Program-made: the position numbers and the translations under genes
Shown: one piece after another, positions 22,373-33,449 of the stretch
How positions within the stretch are numbered: the first letter of the stretch is position 1
How the letters are laid out: each line of letters begins with the position of its first letter
Origin: Erpetoichthys calabaricus
Lineage: Eukaryota; Chordata; Cladistia; Polypteriformes; Polypteridae
Assembly: GCF_900747795.2 (NCBI RefSeq)
Contig: NC_041396.2
Span: forward strand, 36,834,674-36,898,673
Length of the DNA stretch: 64,000 nt
Direction of reading: 5' to 3'
Notes under the pieces: generated by a model
The model's input: only the letters and a program-made list of their open reading frames with translations
Databases searched by the model: none
Told to the model about the DNA's origin: nothing

Positions 22373-23465
22373 GGGCAAGGCTCATATAAGATGAATGACT
22401 AAATGAGATGCCTACTATATCTTTATTTTGTGGCTGTTACATACTCAATGATAAACTAAATGAAATGAGAAATGGCGTAGGAGGCAAGACTTAAAAGCCT
22501 GTCCTGTAGATGGCCAACATCTCACAACAGAACTGCCCAGCAGATTGAGACAAGGATCACAGCCCAGGACTGCTGGCCATTACAGGCCTGGCTTGATGGA
22601 CTGAGTGCTCTTCTCTTCTTGGTCAAATGTCCTATGTTCTTATGAAGGCCCAAGTTTTAAGAGCAGGCAGTCACAGCCCAAGCCAAATTTGAATGTAATA
22701 AACTAGCAGCAAATGGAATGACATTATAAAGATGAGGTGGTGTACTGGGTAAATCATACAGCTTCCACTTACTTTGTGACACACCCTTTGTGAGATCCAT
22801 TTTTTAAAATACTGCATATATCTTAATAATTATAGTTAATCTTGATCCCCATGACTAAAGGTATCAAATGAAAATAAAAAAATTATAATAATTTATTTAA
22901 TGCATGCTAACATTCTCATAAACATGACGAGCTGGGATACATCTGGGCACAGATGTCCCTGAAGAGAATGTGGATGTACCGCGGTGTTATCTCCACTAAA
23001 GACCATCACAGTTGGCCAATAATTGGTTGTAGCCTTAAGAGTCCAATGTCTAACCTTGTGTTTTAGGTGGTCGCATGTGGCATTCCCATAATGTGTTATA
23101 GACAAGGGATCCTCTTAGGCCTGCAGGTAGGTCACCACTGAGTCAGAAATAAGGAAAACGTAATGGAAGAAAAACCCAGGGATGACACAATGCAATAAGC
23201 TTTATCAGGGAATACAGTGAACCTGACTATTGAGTAAAGACATTAGTCCTGAAAAGTACCATACAATAAAATGTACAAAAAATGGTGGAATGTATCCGAG
23301 TATGGCAAGATTTTAGAGAGTAGGCTGACAATAAAGCCAAAATATCCCACTGAAGTCACTAAAGGAAATTGTTATTATTTTTAAAAATGTTATAATAACT
23401 CACAATTTAAGTAAATGCACAAACTATTCTTGAGGCTTTCATGATTTGATTGACCTTTTAAAATC

Positions 23466-24065
23466 AACAACAAAAACAATTACTTATATAGCACATTTTC
23501 ACACAACAATGTAGTTCAAAGTGCTTTACAAAACTCATTACAAACTCCAAAAGACTTTGTTGGACAGTTATCTTATCCAAAGATCTTGACCATACATTGT
23601 TCTTTTCTCTCTTGTTAAATTAACTCTAGCCTGAATGAATCTATTAATTTTTTACATTTAAAATTTCTCATTTAAAGATTTACCAAGGTTGTTTCTTGTC
23701 CTAGAGTGTGTATATAAACATAGGGAACTCCAGTCCCTGTATTATATCTTGCCTGAAGAAGGGGCCTGAGTTGCCTCAAAAGCTTGCATATTGTATTCTT
23801 TTTAGTTAGCCAATAAAATGTGTCATTTTTCTTGGCTTTTCTCTACAAAATGACCAAAAAAAGTTACAAGAAGAGGAAAACAATAAAGATTAAGCAATAA
23901 TATTAAAGAAATGAATAACAACAAAGCAAGGTAAGGTCAGAGGGCCAGGAGGTCAGCAAAAACAAAAAGAAAAAAAACTCCAGTTAGGCTGAAGAAAAAA
24001 AATCTGCAGGGGTTCAAAGGCCAAAAGTCCGCCCTGACCCGACTGGGCATTCTACCTAAGTAGAA
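23466..24065 (-). repeat. Dispersed retroposon, minus orientation, with nested fragment
   Basis: Begins with ACTTATATAGCACATTTTC and CAAAGTGCTTTACAAAACTC and ends near GGGCATTCTACCTAAGTAG. Read on the minus strand it matches the repeat at 62640-62925, which ends GAAAATGTGCTCTAGAAATA. A short piece is also at 43225-43345. At about 23600-23850 a different repeat is inserted, with CCTGAAGAAGGGGCCTGAGT and GCTTGCATATTG, a wording common at the 3' part of fish retroelements. Confidence 0.6.
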
Positions 24066-24112
24066 AACTTAAAATAACAAAAAGCAGACGTTCATTCAAA
24101 TGAACTGTCTAC

Positions 24113-24345
24113 GTGTCTCAGTGAACAGTATTGCTGTCTTACAGGTCCTTAGGATTGATTCCCGGAACTCTCATTTCCAGTGTGGAATTTGAAAATTCTA
24201 CCCATGTCCATGCTGGTTGTTCCCTGAATTTGTACAGTTTTACATCCAAAGGACGTGGTCTTGCAATGAACTGTTTCGCTGTCCAAGGTTGGATTCTTCC
24301 TTGCACCCTGTGATGCCTGATTGATTCCTGAAGGCCGTTTTTTAA
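24113..24345 (+). repeat. Decayed V-SINE-like copy
   Basis: The order GTATTGCTGTCTTACAG, GATTGATTCCCGGAACTC, CCAAAGGACGTGGTC and CTTGCACCCTGTGATGCCTG follows the SINE head, core and 3' part with many changes. A second 3' scrap is at 24650-24710 (CCCCATGACCCTGGTCTGGA). Confidence 0.5.
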
Positions 24346-24799
24346 ACTAGTATGTTATTTTACGTATCTTAAAAGATGTGCAGCCCAAATAAAGTATCCT
24401 GCTGTTTGTGTTTGTTGGATCCAGCCTAATATCTATTGCTGCTGAGACAGACTTTAGCTCCCTGTAACCCCACCATTGAGCCTAAAGGATTTACAAAATG
24501 GATGGATGGCCAAGGTATTGAACTGCAAAATTCAAGGCTGTTCTTCCAGTTCCCTCAAATAATTAAACGTGAACCAGTGCTGTCAGAGCTGAAATATTGA
24601 AAAGACTGGGTGATATTTTTCCTAAAGATAATCACTATGAGACAATTTGCTTTCTAAACCCCATGACCCTGGTCTGGATTAAGCGGGTTAGAAAATGACA
24701 TGAGATGACATGAAATCATTGATAAACTTGATAATGTTGAGGATCACTGATGCTCGTTGACATTCTTTGATCATACAGAATATTTTGTTGTAAATAAAT

Positions 24800-25100
24800 T
24801 TGAAAACAAATTATTTTCTGCTTATCTTTTGTCATCAGTTTTTATTAAATATAATAACTGGGAAGAAATGAACGGTATATCCTATGTGAAGAAGTCGATA
24901 ACCTCCCTGTAGTCAGAGGGACTATGAAAGAGACATTGAAGACATATGAAAATAAATTAGTTTCTGCCTATTTTTTGTCATCACTTTTTATTAAACATGA
25001 AAAAACAATTTAATAATGGACATAATGTATATCCTATAAATGATATGTGAAGAAGTCAATAATCTCCCTGCAGATAGAGGGACTGTGAAGGGAGGTTTGG
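24800..25100 (+). repeat. Tandem duplication of about 147 bp
   Basis: Copy 1 (about 24803-24947) and copy 2 (about 24948-25100) share TTTCTGC(T/C)TAT, TTTTGTCATCA, TTTTTATTAAA and GTGAAGAAGTC(G/A)ATAA, and end in AGAGGGACT(A/G)TGAA. The second copy runs directly into the LINE fragment downstream, so the duplicated DNA is probably LINE sequence. Confidence 0.7.
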
Positions 25101-25690
25101 AGGGAGAAGCTCTACTTAGATTAAAAAGGTAGAAATCTAACAAACTGCTGGGACCGCTGAACATTTGCACAGTAGAGAGATTACTAAAGAATGGACGCTA
25201 GCAAATATTATCTCATTATATACAAAAGGTAACTTGTCTGACCCAAGTCACTACAGGCCAGTAAGCTTAACATGCATCACGAGTAAATTAATGGAAGCAA
25301 TTACTGACGACAAGATTGAGCAGCACATGACAAGAGCTGACATGTTAGGGAAGAGTCAACATGGAGGTCGTGTTTTACTAATGTGCTGGAATTCTGTAAG
25401 GAAGCAACAAAAGAATATGACCAGAGTGGTGCATATGACATTATGTTTCTGAATTTTTAGAAGGCATTTGATAGGGTGCCACATGAAAAGGTGTGCATCA
25501 AAGTAAAGGAAGTGGTAATTAATGGTCTGGTGTACAGATGGATGAAAAATTGGATTAAACACTGCAAAAAAAGGACTATGATGATGTTAAAAATGGTGTC
25601 CCTCAAGGTTCCATCTGTGATGGGGTCACTGGTCTTTTCAATATTAAGACAATGAAAAACAAACTGGGTAAGTTTACAGATGATACCAGA
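25100..25690 (+). mobile_element. LINE reverse-transcriptase fragment
   Basis: Encodes EWTLANIISLYTKGNLSDP, then HYRPVSLTCITSKLMEAI, the N-terminal fingers of a CR1/L2-like LINE reverse transcriptase. Later, in other frames, come FDRVPHEKVCIK, a GVPQGS-like region and a YINDI-like area. Frameshifted and 3'-truncated. Confidence 0.8.
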
Positions 25691-25724
25691 CTACAGCAGA
25701 TGAAATCGCTAATAAGTAAAAATC

Positions 25725-25832
25725 TTCTTCTTCATCTTTTCCCACTTCTACGTGGGGTCGATGTGCTTGCTCAGCCTTCTCCATACAGTTCCACAATGCA
25801 CCTCCTCCCCAGTCAGACCCTTTCCTTCAGAT
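25725..25832 (-). mobile_element. LINE 3' tail, RTE/Dong-like type
   Basis: CTTCTTCTTCATCTTTTCCC followed by CATACAGTTCCACAATGCAC and CCCCAGTCAGACCCTTTCC. Its complement is the 3' end of the LINE type also seen at 14700-14780, with a (GAA)n tail. Confidence 0.65.
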
Positions 25833-26166
25833 AATAAGCTAATACGTAAAAATGGGAGGTACGGAACTTGAAATCAGACCTTATAAGAAGGGCCCAGGAG
25901 TTGTGATGGACTAATCACCATCTCCTGTACATCCAGACAGTGCATAGAAGCTAACAGAATGTTAGGTTACATATTACAGACCACGAACCAGAACTTGGGC
26001 ACTCTTTGCCAGCCATTGTGCCATCCTGGTTGCTTATCAAAGATTTAAAATCTTCATGATCATATCTGTTAAATAAGAAATAACAAATCAAATTTTACCT
26101 CAGGATTTTCCTTCTGTCATCACCATCATCAACACTTCCCAGTGCTAAGACAGAGTGTGTCAAAGT

Positions 26167-26200
26167 CCCTGCAGGGCCTGACATCTGTGGTATTTATAAA
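26167..26200 (+). promoter_or_regulatory. Orphan V1R promoter core, unit C
   Basis: CCCTGCAGGG (26167-26176) then, 18 bases on, TATAAA (26195-26200) and the start of the exon block, ATCAAGATGCAGG. Sequence and spacing equal those of units A and B. The exon and donor part are not found next to it. Confidence 0.5.
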
Positions 26201-26221
26201 TCAAGATGCAGGTAATGAGGG

Positions 26222-26740
26222 CGGGGTCACCTGCCCATCACTGCTAGGAATGGCCATCCACACTATTTAAGGGAGGGCCTCCCCATAATTCCTCACGGTT
26301 CATTGAATGTGCTAGTGAGGGGAGAGTTCTTGTGTGTACAGTATTGGCGTTTTTGCTATTGCCTATTGAATTTCTGAATTTTGAACCTGTGCTTTGTTAT
26401 CCAACTATGATTTTTGGATTCTGTATTGGGACTGTGTTGCTGCTTTTTTGATCCTCTGCTCTGCCTTGACTATGGTTTTTGGATACTGTATCGGGACTGT
26501 TTTCTGTATTTACCCCTGCCTTTCAGGTAGTTCTTTGTGCTCTTCGGAGCTTTATACCTGCACAAGTTTTGTCAAAATAAACCTTTTAATTTTATCAAGC
26601 TTTTTCTTGGCCCTTTGTGTTTCTAGATGGGGTATTTTGACGGTGTTTTCCCCTCTAGTGGACAATTTAGGAAGTGATTTTGGCAGCTGTACTTTTGGGA
26701 CTCGAGCAGTTCATGACTATTTTGTACTGTTTTTTCCAAA
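26222..26740 (+). mobile_element. LTR-like insertion in unit C
   Basis: Foreign to the unit backbone. It holds TATTTAAGGGAGGGC (promoter-like, about 26263), a pair of related blocks with GGATTCTGTATTGGGACTG and GGATACTGTATCGGGACTG, and AAAATAAACC (polyadenylation-like, about 26574). This order fits a solo LTR. Ends could not be fixed by a target duplication. Confidence 0.4.
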
Positions 26741-26944
26741 TTCTTGTGGCATTTTTTTGAAAAGTTATTGCGCCATTTTGTTATTGGTGTTCAGCTACAT
26801 TATTTTCAATTTGTCCACATTCACATTGTGATGAATTTGCTAGTGTATGTTGTGATGGAGGCTATAACTGACTAACTGAAGTACAGTATGTAGTAATCAC
26901 ACTGCAGATGATGCCCCTTAACTGTTTAATGAGAAATGATGGAT

Positions 26945-27010
26945 GTGTGGGGACTTGTCCTTCGTCTTTAGGGTGGAGAGGGACATAAAAGGACCAGAAT
27001 ATTCCGGGGT
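26945..27010 (+). promoter_or_regulatory. Second conserved TATA block, unit C
   Basis: GGGGACTTGTCCTTCGTCTT then CATAAAAGG at 26984-26992, matching units A and B. Confidence 0.4.
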
Positions 27011-27224
27011 CCTCAGATAACTAATTTAATGGAACTGAGTGATCTTAATTTAGACTGCAGGATCACTGATTTTATTAAACTTTCGGGCTTAACAACTAAT
27101 ACAAGTTTTTTTTAAAAGATATCCTAGAATACTGGCCTGTTTAAAATAAAATTGCACTTTAAGGATGGATGTTGTGGCAAGATGAATCTCCACTTCTTAG
27201 ACCTCCCTGTGTCTAATTTACTTT

Positions 27225-27545
27225 CTCGTAGGGAAAGTATTGTAATTGTCTAAAAATTGTACCTCGAGATTTTGATGAATTTCGACATTTTAGACCTCTC
27301 TGAGTCTGAAAATACCATTTTTGGAATTACTTCTGTGTGTCTGTCTGTGTGTGTGTGCGCATGTAAACACGATAACTTGAGTACGCTTTCAGTTAGGTCA
27401 ACCAAATTCTGCATACAATTATTAGGTACAAAACTTAGATTTCTATCAATTTATGAGCTATTTAAGCTAACCGGAAGTGGTACTTTTTTATTCATGCAGC
27501 TGCAGAACCCAATTTATTCAAATCTACTTTTATAAAAATTGTTCA
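27225..27545 (+). repeat. Dispersed repeat of unknown class
   Basis: TTCTCGTAGGGAAAGTATTG, then GATTTTGATGAATTTCGACA, a GT-rich tract and CACGATAACTTGAGTACGC. A related, more decayed copy is at about 59690-59800 (TTCGATCTCCAG and CTCGACATTTTAGGG then a GT tract). Class unknown. Confidence 0.45.
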
Positions 27546-28039
27546 ATATATTATTAATTTAATTTGATTTGTTGTTGATGGCTCTTTAATGTACATAATA
27601 TAAAAATATAATCATTGTCTTCTGGTTTACTCCTCAAATATCCATTCCCATATCTGAGTATACAAGAAAGTCTAGAAAATGTTTCTGCTGGTATCTGTTC
27701 AGATAAAAAAGAAAACAGACTTAGAAATGTTAACTTGCTGTTGCTTGGAAGGTGCCTGTTATAATGCTGTGATAGTGGCTCTGGACTCTGAGGGTAACTT
27801 GCTTTTCTATAACAAACTAGATAAAATGTTAATGCTCTGGCAGTGGCAAAAAGCTTTGTTTTAATATTTGATTACATTACATTGATGTTTAAGATGCAAT
27901 TTACAAGAAGTATTTTAACTGCTACTATGTAAAAGGAATACTGCTGTTAAAAAGCACCTTATTTGTTTAAAGTGTTTGTAAACCAAATACACGCAATACA
28001 CTACTTTTGAGTTCATTATTGAATTTTGCGCATAACAAT

Positions 28040-28113
28040 GTGATTGTTGCGATTAATCGTAGACAATCATGTGATTAATCGTGACTAAAAATTTTAATCG
28101 TTACCCAGCACTA
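28040..28113. repeat. hAT-like terminal fragment
   Basis: TTGCGATTAATCGTAGAC, GTGATTAATCGTGACT and AAATTTTAATCGTTACCCAG then CACTA at 28113. GCGATTAATCG repeats ending in CCCAGCAC(TA) are typical of the ends of a group of fish hAT elements. The other end was not found. Confidence 0.45.
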
Positions 28114-28119
28114 TTTAGA

Positions 28120-30145
28120 ACATTCCTGTGAAGTTACTTTTGTAGTTTAATGTCTCCTAATCCTAATGATTATTCGTTTCACAGTACTGCAACTTTACTT
28201 TGTTTTGGCATATGGGCACCACCATGTCATTATTCCTGCTACCAGTACACTGATTCAGCGCCAAGGAACATGGTTTTCAAGTGGCTCATCTTATGTCATA
28301 AGCGTGACACATTAAATACCGGTGAAATAATTCATTCAAATACATGATTAGGATTAAAACTCAAAACAAACATAGTGTGAGCTTCTCTGCTGAATATCTG
28401 GTATCTGAACTTTCAGTTTTCCCTCTAACATTGATTTCTGAGTAGCATTTAGGCTTTGGTGCAACAGGTTTCATCTTCTTGGCTTCAACTTCTTTTTGGT
28501 TTTGACTACATTTCACTTCTTGGTCCTCCTACAGATTTTGGGCAGAACAGATAAAGGCTGAGGTGGTCCTTCAGAAGTAACATAACAGTCACACTGCCTC
28601 TTGAAGGCTCCACACATAAAGCTCAAGGAATACAGCAGAACACTTCATTACCAATAGAAAGTAAATAATAAACTACTTTAAAGGGACAGTACATAATTAA
28701 TGAATAATAAAAAAAAAATCAAACTAATAACACAGATACATAAAAATAATGATTCAAAAGTTAACAAAACCAATAAAGGAAATAAATGCAAGCCAGGAAA
28801 CAATCACAGTCTGTGATATAACAGCCATACATATGACAAACAATAAAAACATTTTGGGAAACTAGAGGTGACCCCATTTAATGTCTGGGTGAAAACAGAT
28901 CAAAACGGACATCTTCAGGTTCTTCTTAAGCTAAGAGGTTCTCATGTTTGTTTCTGTCTCACTCAGATTCCTGGTCTTGAATGACAGTAAAGGTTGGTAG
29001 CATGTGGCTTATGTAATGGAGGAAGTGTAAGGGGCTTTGGTTATGCAGCAAGGTGATGTCAGCAGCCCCATGATAACTCCCTTCCACTCCACTCCACTCC
29101 ACTCCACTCCACCCTAAAGTCAAAGGAAATCTAATTATTGGTGGTGTCTCAAAAGACACGCCCAAAACGATAAGCTTGGAGATTAAGAAGGCCTTAAATA
29201 GTCACCCAGGGGGCTGTACAGACAGCAGCAGCTCACCTGCAGGATTAAGAGGCCCCACCCCTCTTGGTTCCATTAGCAAAACAAATTCACCTAAAACACA
29301 AGCAGACAACAGTAGGGAATTATTCAATTTAAGCCTATTAACAAATATTAATGGGAAAATTTTATCTTAGGCCCAAATACAAATTTATAGGAATAATTAA
29401 CAACAACAAGGCCGGAAGTACACAAGCCATTTATAGAGTCTTTCTAGTGCAATATGCCTCTTTTCACTTTTCACTATAAGGATGTTTGCCTACAAGAGCA
29501 GTTTATCTAGCATTTAGCAGTCCAAACTCTTCTTCAGACAATTTCTTTCCATGGAAAAAAATGTAAATGTTTTTCAGGTGGCATAGATTGAACATAAATT
29601 GTACTCTTGGATATGCTAGTGGCAAGGAATCAAGCCATTTTTGTTTTATAAAGTGTTTAGTCAGAAACATTAAAGATACTGTATAGGTAATGGGATTTCT
29701 GTATTAAGGATCAGTGGGGCTCAGCCACGCCAGATGTTGTGCAAAATAAAAAGTGTCACTCAGCTATTTAACTTGTTATTAAAATGTTTATAACAATCCA
29801 GGAGTGACATAGGGGCAACTCTGGGAATGTCCTTGAGTGACCCAGTAAGAGTCCAGACTTAAGTCCAATCAAATATCTCTGAAAATAGTTGATCACTGAT
29901 GGTCACCATCTAATCTGACAAAGCCTGAAAGGATCTGCAGAGAAGAATGGCAGAAAATCCCCAAATCTGGGTGTGCGGAGATTGTCAAACCCAAGAAGAC
30001 TAAAGGCTGTAATCACTACCAAAGATGCTTCAACAAAGTACTGAATAATTACACAAGTTATTTATTTTTATTACATTGAAAAAAAATGTAAAAAAATTAA
30101 AGTTTGAGCATGTATTATATTTATATAAAAATTATATATTTTTAT
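28120..30145. other. Stretch without recognisable gene
   Basis: No coding signal or known repeat core. It includes a short (CCACT)n tract at 29083-29112 and an A/T-rich part at 30060-30145. Confidence 0.5.
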
Positions 30146-30149
30146 ATAA

Positions 30150-30665
30150 TTTTCTTGAACATTCCAGTTGATTTTGCAACTTCTGTCATCACACTAATTA
30201 TCATAGTTCGCCTGTAGGAGCAATTTATTCACGCTCATCTGAGACAGAGGCTGCGGGCTGAAGGGAGGGGGAAGCATGACATCAGGAGTGGGGAGCCGGG
30301 CAGGCCCCTCCTCACTCACGTGCCAGCCTCGGAGTGTACCTTTACCTCCACTTAGTTAGCAAAGGATAGAACTACTTAACGGATTTAGATAGGGCTTTTT
30401 CAATAATTTGCTTGAATATTTTGGTTGATTTTGCGACTTCTCTCATTGCACTAAGTATCATACTTCACTTGCAGGAGCGATATATTCACGCTAATCCGAG
30501 ACAGAGGCTGCGGGCTGAAGGGAGGGGGAAGCATGACATCAGGAGTGGGGAGCCGTGCAGGCCCTTCCTCACTCACGTGCCAGCCTCCGTGTGAATCAGT
30601 CTACCTCTGGCCATGTTTTGGAGTGTAGCTTGCCTCTGCTTAGCTAGCGATACCTGTTTGTCCTG
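30150..30665 (+). repeat. Tandem duplication of a 257-bp unit
   Basis: GAGACAGAGGCTGCGGGCTG begins at 30241 and again at 30498; the following GGGAGGGGGAAGCATGACAT and CACTCACGTGCCAGCCTC also repeat at that offset. Both units start with a (C/T)TTGAA(C/T)ATT..GTTGATTTTGC(A/G)AC word. The G+C-rich core is better conserved than the rest. Confidence 0.85.
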
Positions 30666-30706
30666 TTTCACCACTACGCAGGTGGAGCCACGGGGGACTG
30701 CTACTA

Positions 30707-30728
30707 AATATATATATATATATATATA

Positions 30729-30778
<50 letters not shown>

Positions 30779-30800
30779 TGTATATATATATATATATATA
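30707..30800. repeat. (TA)n tract, left of the mariner
   Basis: About 40 TA dimers broken twice by ACTG. It continues at 31366-31437 on the other side of the inserted mariner. Confidence 0.95.
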
Positions 30801-31364
30801 CGAGGGGGGACCCAAAAATAACCGGAATTTTGTTGTTGTTAGGTTGGTACTTGTAGTATGTGGTTGGGCCGCTAGGGCGATCTAGTTACACCCCTCACAA
30901 GTCAGTGAATTTTTTTGTAAAAGTAGGTTGCGCAACAGTGTGAGAAGGAAACGCCCTGATTTGTGGGAGTCGAGCGATTGGTTCTTTCATCATGACAACG
31001 CTCCATCTCACACTGCTCTCAGCATTCGCCAATTTTTGGCAAGAAACGGTATGACAACCCTGAACCACCCACCCTACTCACCAGATTTAGCTCCGTGTGA
31101 TTTCTTTTTGTTCCCTCGGATGAAAAAAGACTTGAAAGGAAGGCGTTTTGCTGACGTCGAAGAGGTAAAACAAGAAACGACCAGAGCATTAATGGGCATT
31201 ACTTCAGACGAATTTAAAAAATGTTTTGAACAATGGAACAAACGGTTAGATAAGTGTATTTCCGCCAATGGAGAGTACTTTGAAGGAGACTAATTGTAGT
31301 TTGTAGAGAAAATTAAATTAAACACGTTTTAAAAATATTTCCGGTTATTTTTGGGTCCCCCCTC

Positions 31365-31365
<1 letters not shown>
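30801..31365 (+). mobile_element. Internally deleted mariner transposon
   Basis: Ends form an inverted repeat of 27 bases, beginning CGAGGGGGGACCCAAAAATA, perfect up to base 27. It sits between TA tracts, and mariners insert at TA. The ORF at 30928-31293 gives the C-terminal third of a transposase: HHDNAPSH with the second catalytic Asp, then 34 residues on PDLAPCD with the third, i.e. the DD34D signature, then FFLFPRMKKDL. The N-terminal half and first catalytic Asp are missing: 565 bp against about 1.3 kb for a full mariner. It cannot encode an active enzyme but has both ends. Confidence 0.9.

Positions 31366-31437
<72 letters not shown>
31366..31437. repeat. (TA)n tract, right of the mariner
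   Basis: About 36 TA dimers directly after the mariner end. Confidence 0.95.
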
Positions 31438-31440
<3 letters not shown>

Positions 31441-31848
31441 GAACAGAGTAATTAGTAAAAACTCAAAAATAGCTCGGTTGCCAGCTGGGCCACCCCATTT
31501 AATTGCAAGATTACTGGAAGTTTAAATGTCAAAGAAATAAATGGGTGCACAGGGGTGCCAAAACACAAATAGTGCTTATAGCAAAAGTGAAGCATCTAAC
31601 TCAGAGTTCCCTTGTGCACAGAGACTTTTGTCACAAGTGAGCAGACAGTAATTTTATATGCTCTGGACCAGAAAGGGGTAGGGATTGCGGAGGCGATGGG
31701 GCATAGTTAGTTGGTTTCATGGGGCTCTGTGAACTGGAACTGTGGAGGAGAGAGACAAGACAATTAGCATCAAGGCCCTCTCTCACTTCAGGGTGGTACT
31801 GCATACCTGAAAAAGGCCAGCAAGGTGGTTCTTGGATATGCATGTGTG

Positions 31849-31849
<1 letters not shown>
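31438..31849. other. Unassigned sequence between TA tracts
   Basis: No recognisable gene. Includes TCCCTTGTGCACAGAGACTT and GGTAGGGATTGCGGAGGCGA stretches that look like repeat DNA but have no second copy in the window. Confidence 0.35.

Positions 31850-31941
<92 letters not shown>
31850..31941. repeat. (TA)n tract
   Basis: About 46 uninterrupted TA dimers. Confidence 0.95.
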
Positions 31942-31943
<2 letters not shown>

Positions 31944-32327
31944 TGTCACAAAGAATATGCCAAAAACATCAATAAAAGTTTGGGGCAGCCACCCGTATAT
32001 TATTCCCTGGCTGCAAATGGTAATTCTTAGGAGTTGTTTACAGGTTTGAGTCCAAAACAGAACTGAGGTAGGTTGTGAAAGATGGCGACTTTATTTGCTG
32101 AGACAAAAAGTGACATCATTAGAGGGGCTGGAACTGAAAGTGATGTCATCAGAAGGCACAGAACCAGAAAGGATGTCATTAGAGGTGCCAGAACCATGCA
32201 GGATTTCCCATGGATGCTCTGAAAGGGATTGAGAGCGAATGTCAGTGCACCTTGTCACCCCCTGGTCTAGCATGAAATTACCATTATTTGGGCCTTTTAG
32301 CTGCCTCACAATCGCACATGTGTGACA
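31944..32327 (-). mobile_element. LTR-like dispersed family 2, copy 1
   Basis: Starts TGTCACAAAG and ends CATGTGTGACA. Shares GTTTGGGGCAGCCACCC, GAGTCCAAAACAGAACTG, AAGATGGCG, CACCCCCTGGTC and ATGAAATTAC in order with 41301-41648. TG...CA ends and several G/C-rich promoter-like blocks suggest a short solo LTR; a non-autonomous DNA element is also possible. Confidence 0.5.
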
Positions 32328-32329
32328 AT

Positions 32330-32405
32330 ATAGATAGATAGATATTGATATATACTGTATATTCTGTATATATATAGTATATTATATATATATATATATA
32401 TATAC
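32330..32405. repeat. Mixed GATA/TA simple repeat
   Basis: TAGATAGATAGATATTGATA followed by broken TA dimers. Confidence 0.9.
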
Positions 32406-33080
32406 ACAGGCATTATCTAGGTTCAACTTAGCTGATTATTTATTTATATTACTATTTACCCCAACAGTGTCAGCCAGCATGGCTTTTGTTTGTTCAACAA
32501 ATATATATAACACATTCCAGTTATTACAGTTACAGAAGTATTTATTATCAACATATAGCACCTTTTTTAAAAAGTATCATTATAAGGCTCTTTGCAAAGA
32601 AAGCATTTATTAATATAACTAAAATCAACATGATTCAGCTGAGACTTGAAACAGTAACGTCAGCTCAGTTCCTCTTCACTAACAAATGAGGTTCATCTGT
32701 GTTCATCACGCATTACAGGATTAATTGCTTTTACAGTCTTTGCTGTACAGGGTGAAGAGATCTTTGCCTTCAAGTCATCTTTCATTCCCTTCTTCTTTAT
32801 CAAAAGGCTATTATGTCTATCAGATTTTGAAGTGTCTGTATCCTGAGCCCATCTTGTCTTCCCTCATTTGGAATTTAGATAAGTGAATGTGTGTGAGGTA
32901 ACATTGTTACCTTTCTGACAGCTTGCATATTATGCAGCAAGACAAGAAAACAGCATATCAAGTCAAAAACAAGCCAATGTCAATCTCAGAATGCAATAGT
33001 TAATGTACTATCCTGAATTTTATAACCACCTCTAATCTTTTTCCACTCTTCTCTACTCTTAGCCCTTCCTTTCTTCCACC
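32406..33080. other. Stretch without recognisable gene
   Basis: AT-rich, no known repeat core seen. It precedes the inferred promoter of receptor 3. Confidence 0.4.
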
Positions 33081-33099
33081 GTGCCACTGTCAAGTGAAA

Positions 33100-33343
33100 A
33101 AAAAACAAGTCTCCAGTGCCCTAACCAGGTGTGTGGTTTTCAAGCGGACCCACCTGTCTTTGATTCTCCTCGCCTGTCTCATTGTCACACAGCATTCACT
33201 TCTTTGTGCTGTGAGCCATGTTTAAACAGTTACGTCACTATCTCAGGCAGCTCCCCTTGGTGCTGGAGAGTATAAATGAAGGTACACAAACACTCAGAAG
33301 GGGAGAAGGAATGTTTCTAAGCTTGGATCGTGTTCACACAAAG
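33100..33343 (+). promoter_or_regulatory. Candidate promoter and first exon of receptor 3
   Basis: CTCCCCTTGG (33251-33260) then TATAAAT (33271-33277), and 66 bases after the box the donor AAAG|GTAAGAG (exon end 33343). An almost identical word, CTCCCCTCGG, precedes the TATA box of the receptor 4 candidate. GTTACGTCAC at 33230-33239 contains a CRE-like ACGTCA. The intron to the acceptor at 43505 would be 10.2 kb. The exact start of transcription is unknown. Confidence 0.5.
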
Positions 33344-33449
33344 GTAAGAGCTATTTGGGACAGAAGGTTGAGATTAAGTTGGGTCTGGTCAAAAAGTCTC
33401 AGACATGTCAGGATGAGATGGCAGCAGGCATTAAACTAGATCAAAACCT

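Larger units (their letters stand above)
25960..27190 (+). other. Duplication unit C: promoter end without a receptor
   Basis: Matches the first 1.2 kb of units A and B: SINE head scrap (25980-26035), palindrome plus TATA (26167-26200), single copy of the 140-bp repeat (26745-26880), second TATA block (26984) and the end GCACTTTAAGGATGGATGTT (27163). Similarity stops near 27190. No V1R coding exon follows before receptor 3, which has its own, unrelated upstream block. An LTR-like insertion (about 26222-26740) lies where the first exon would be. Confidence 0.7.

Noticed and set aside
26394-26831. 145-codon frame that looks membrane-like
   Set aside because: T-rich LTR-like insertion gives hydrophobic codons by composition; no conserved receptor motif.
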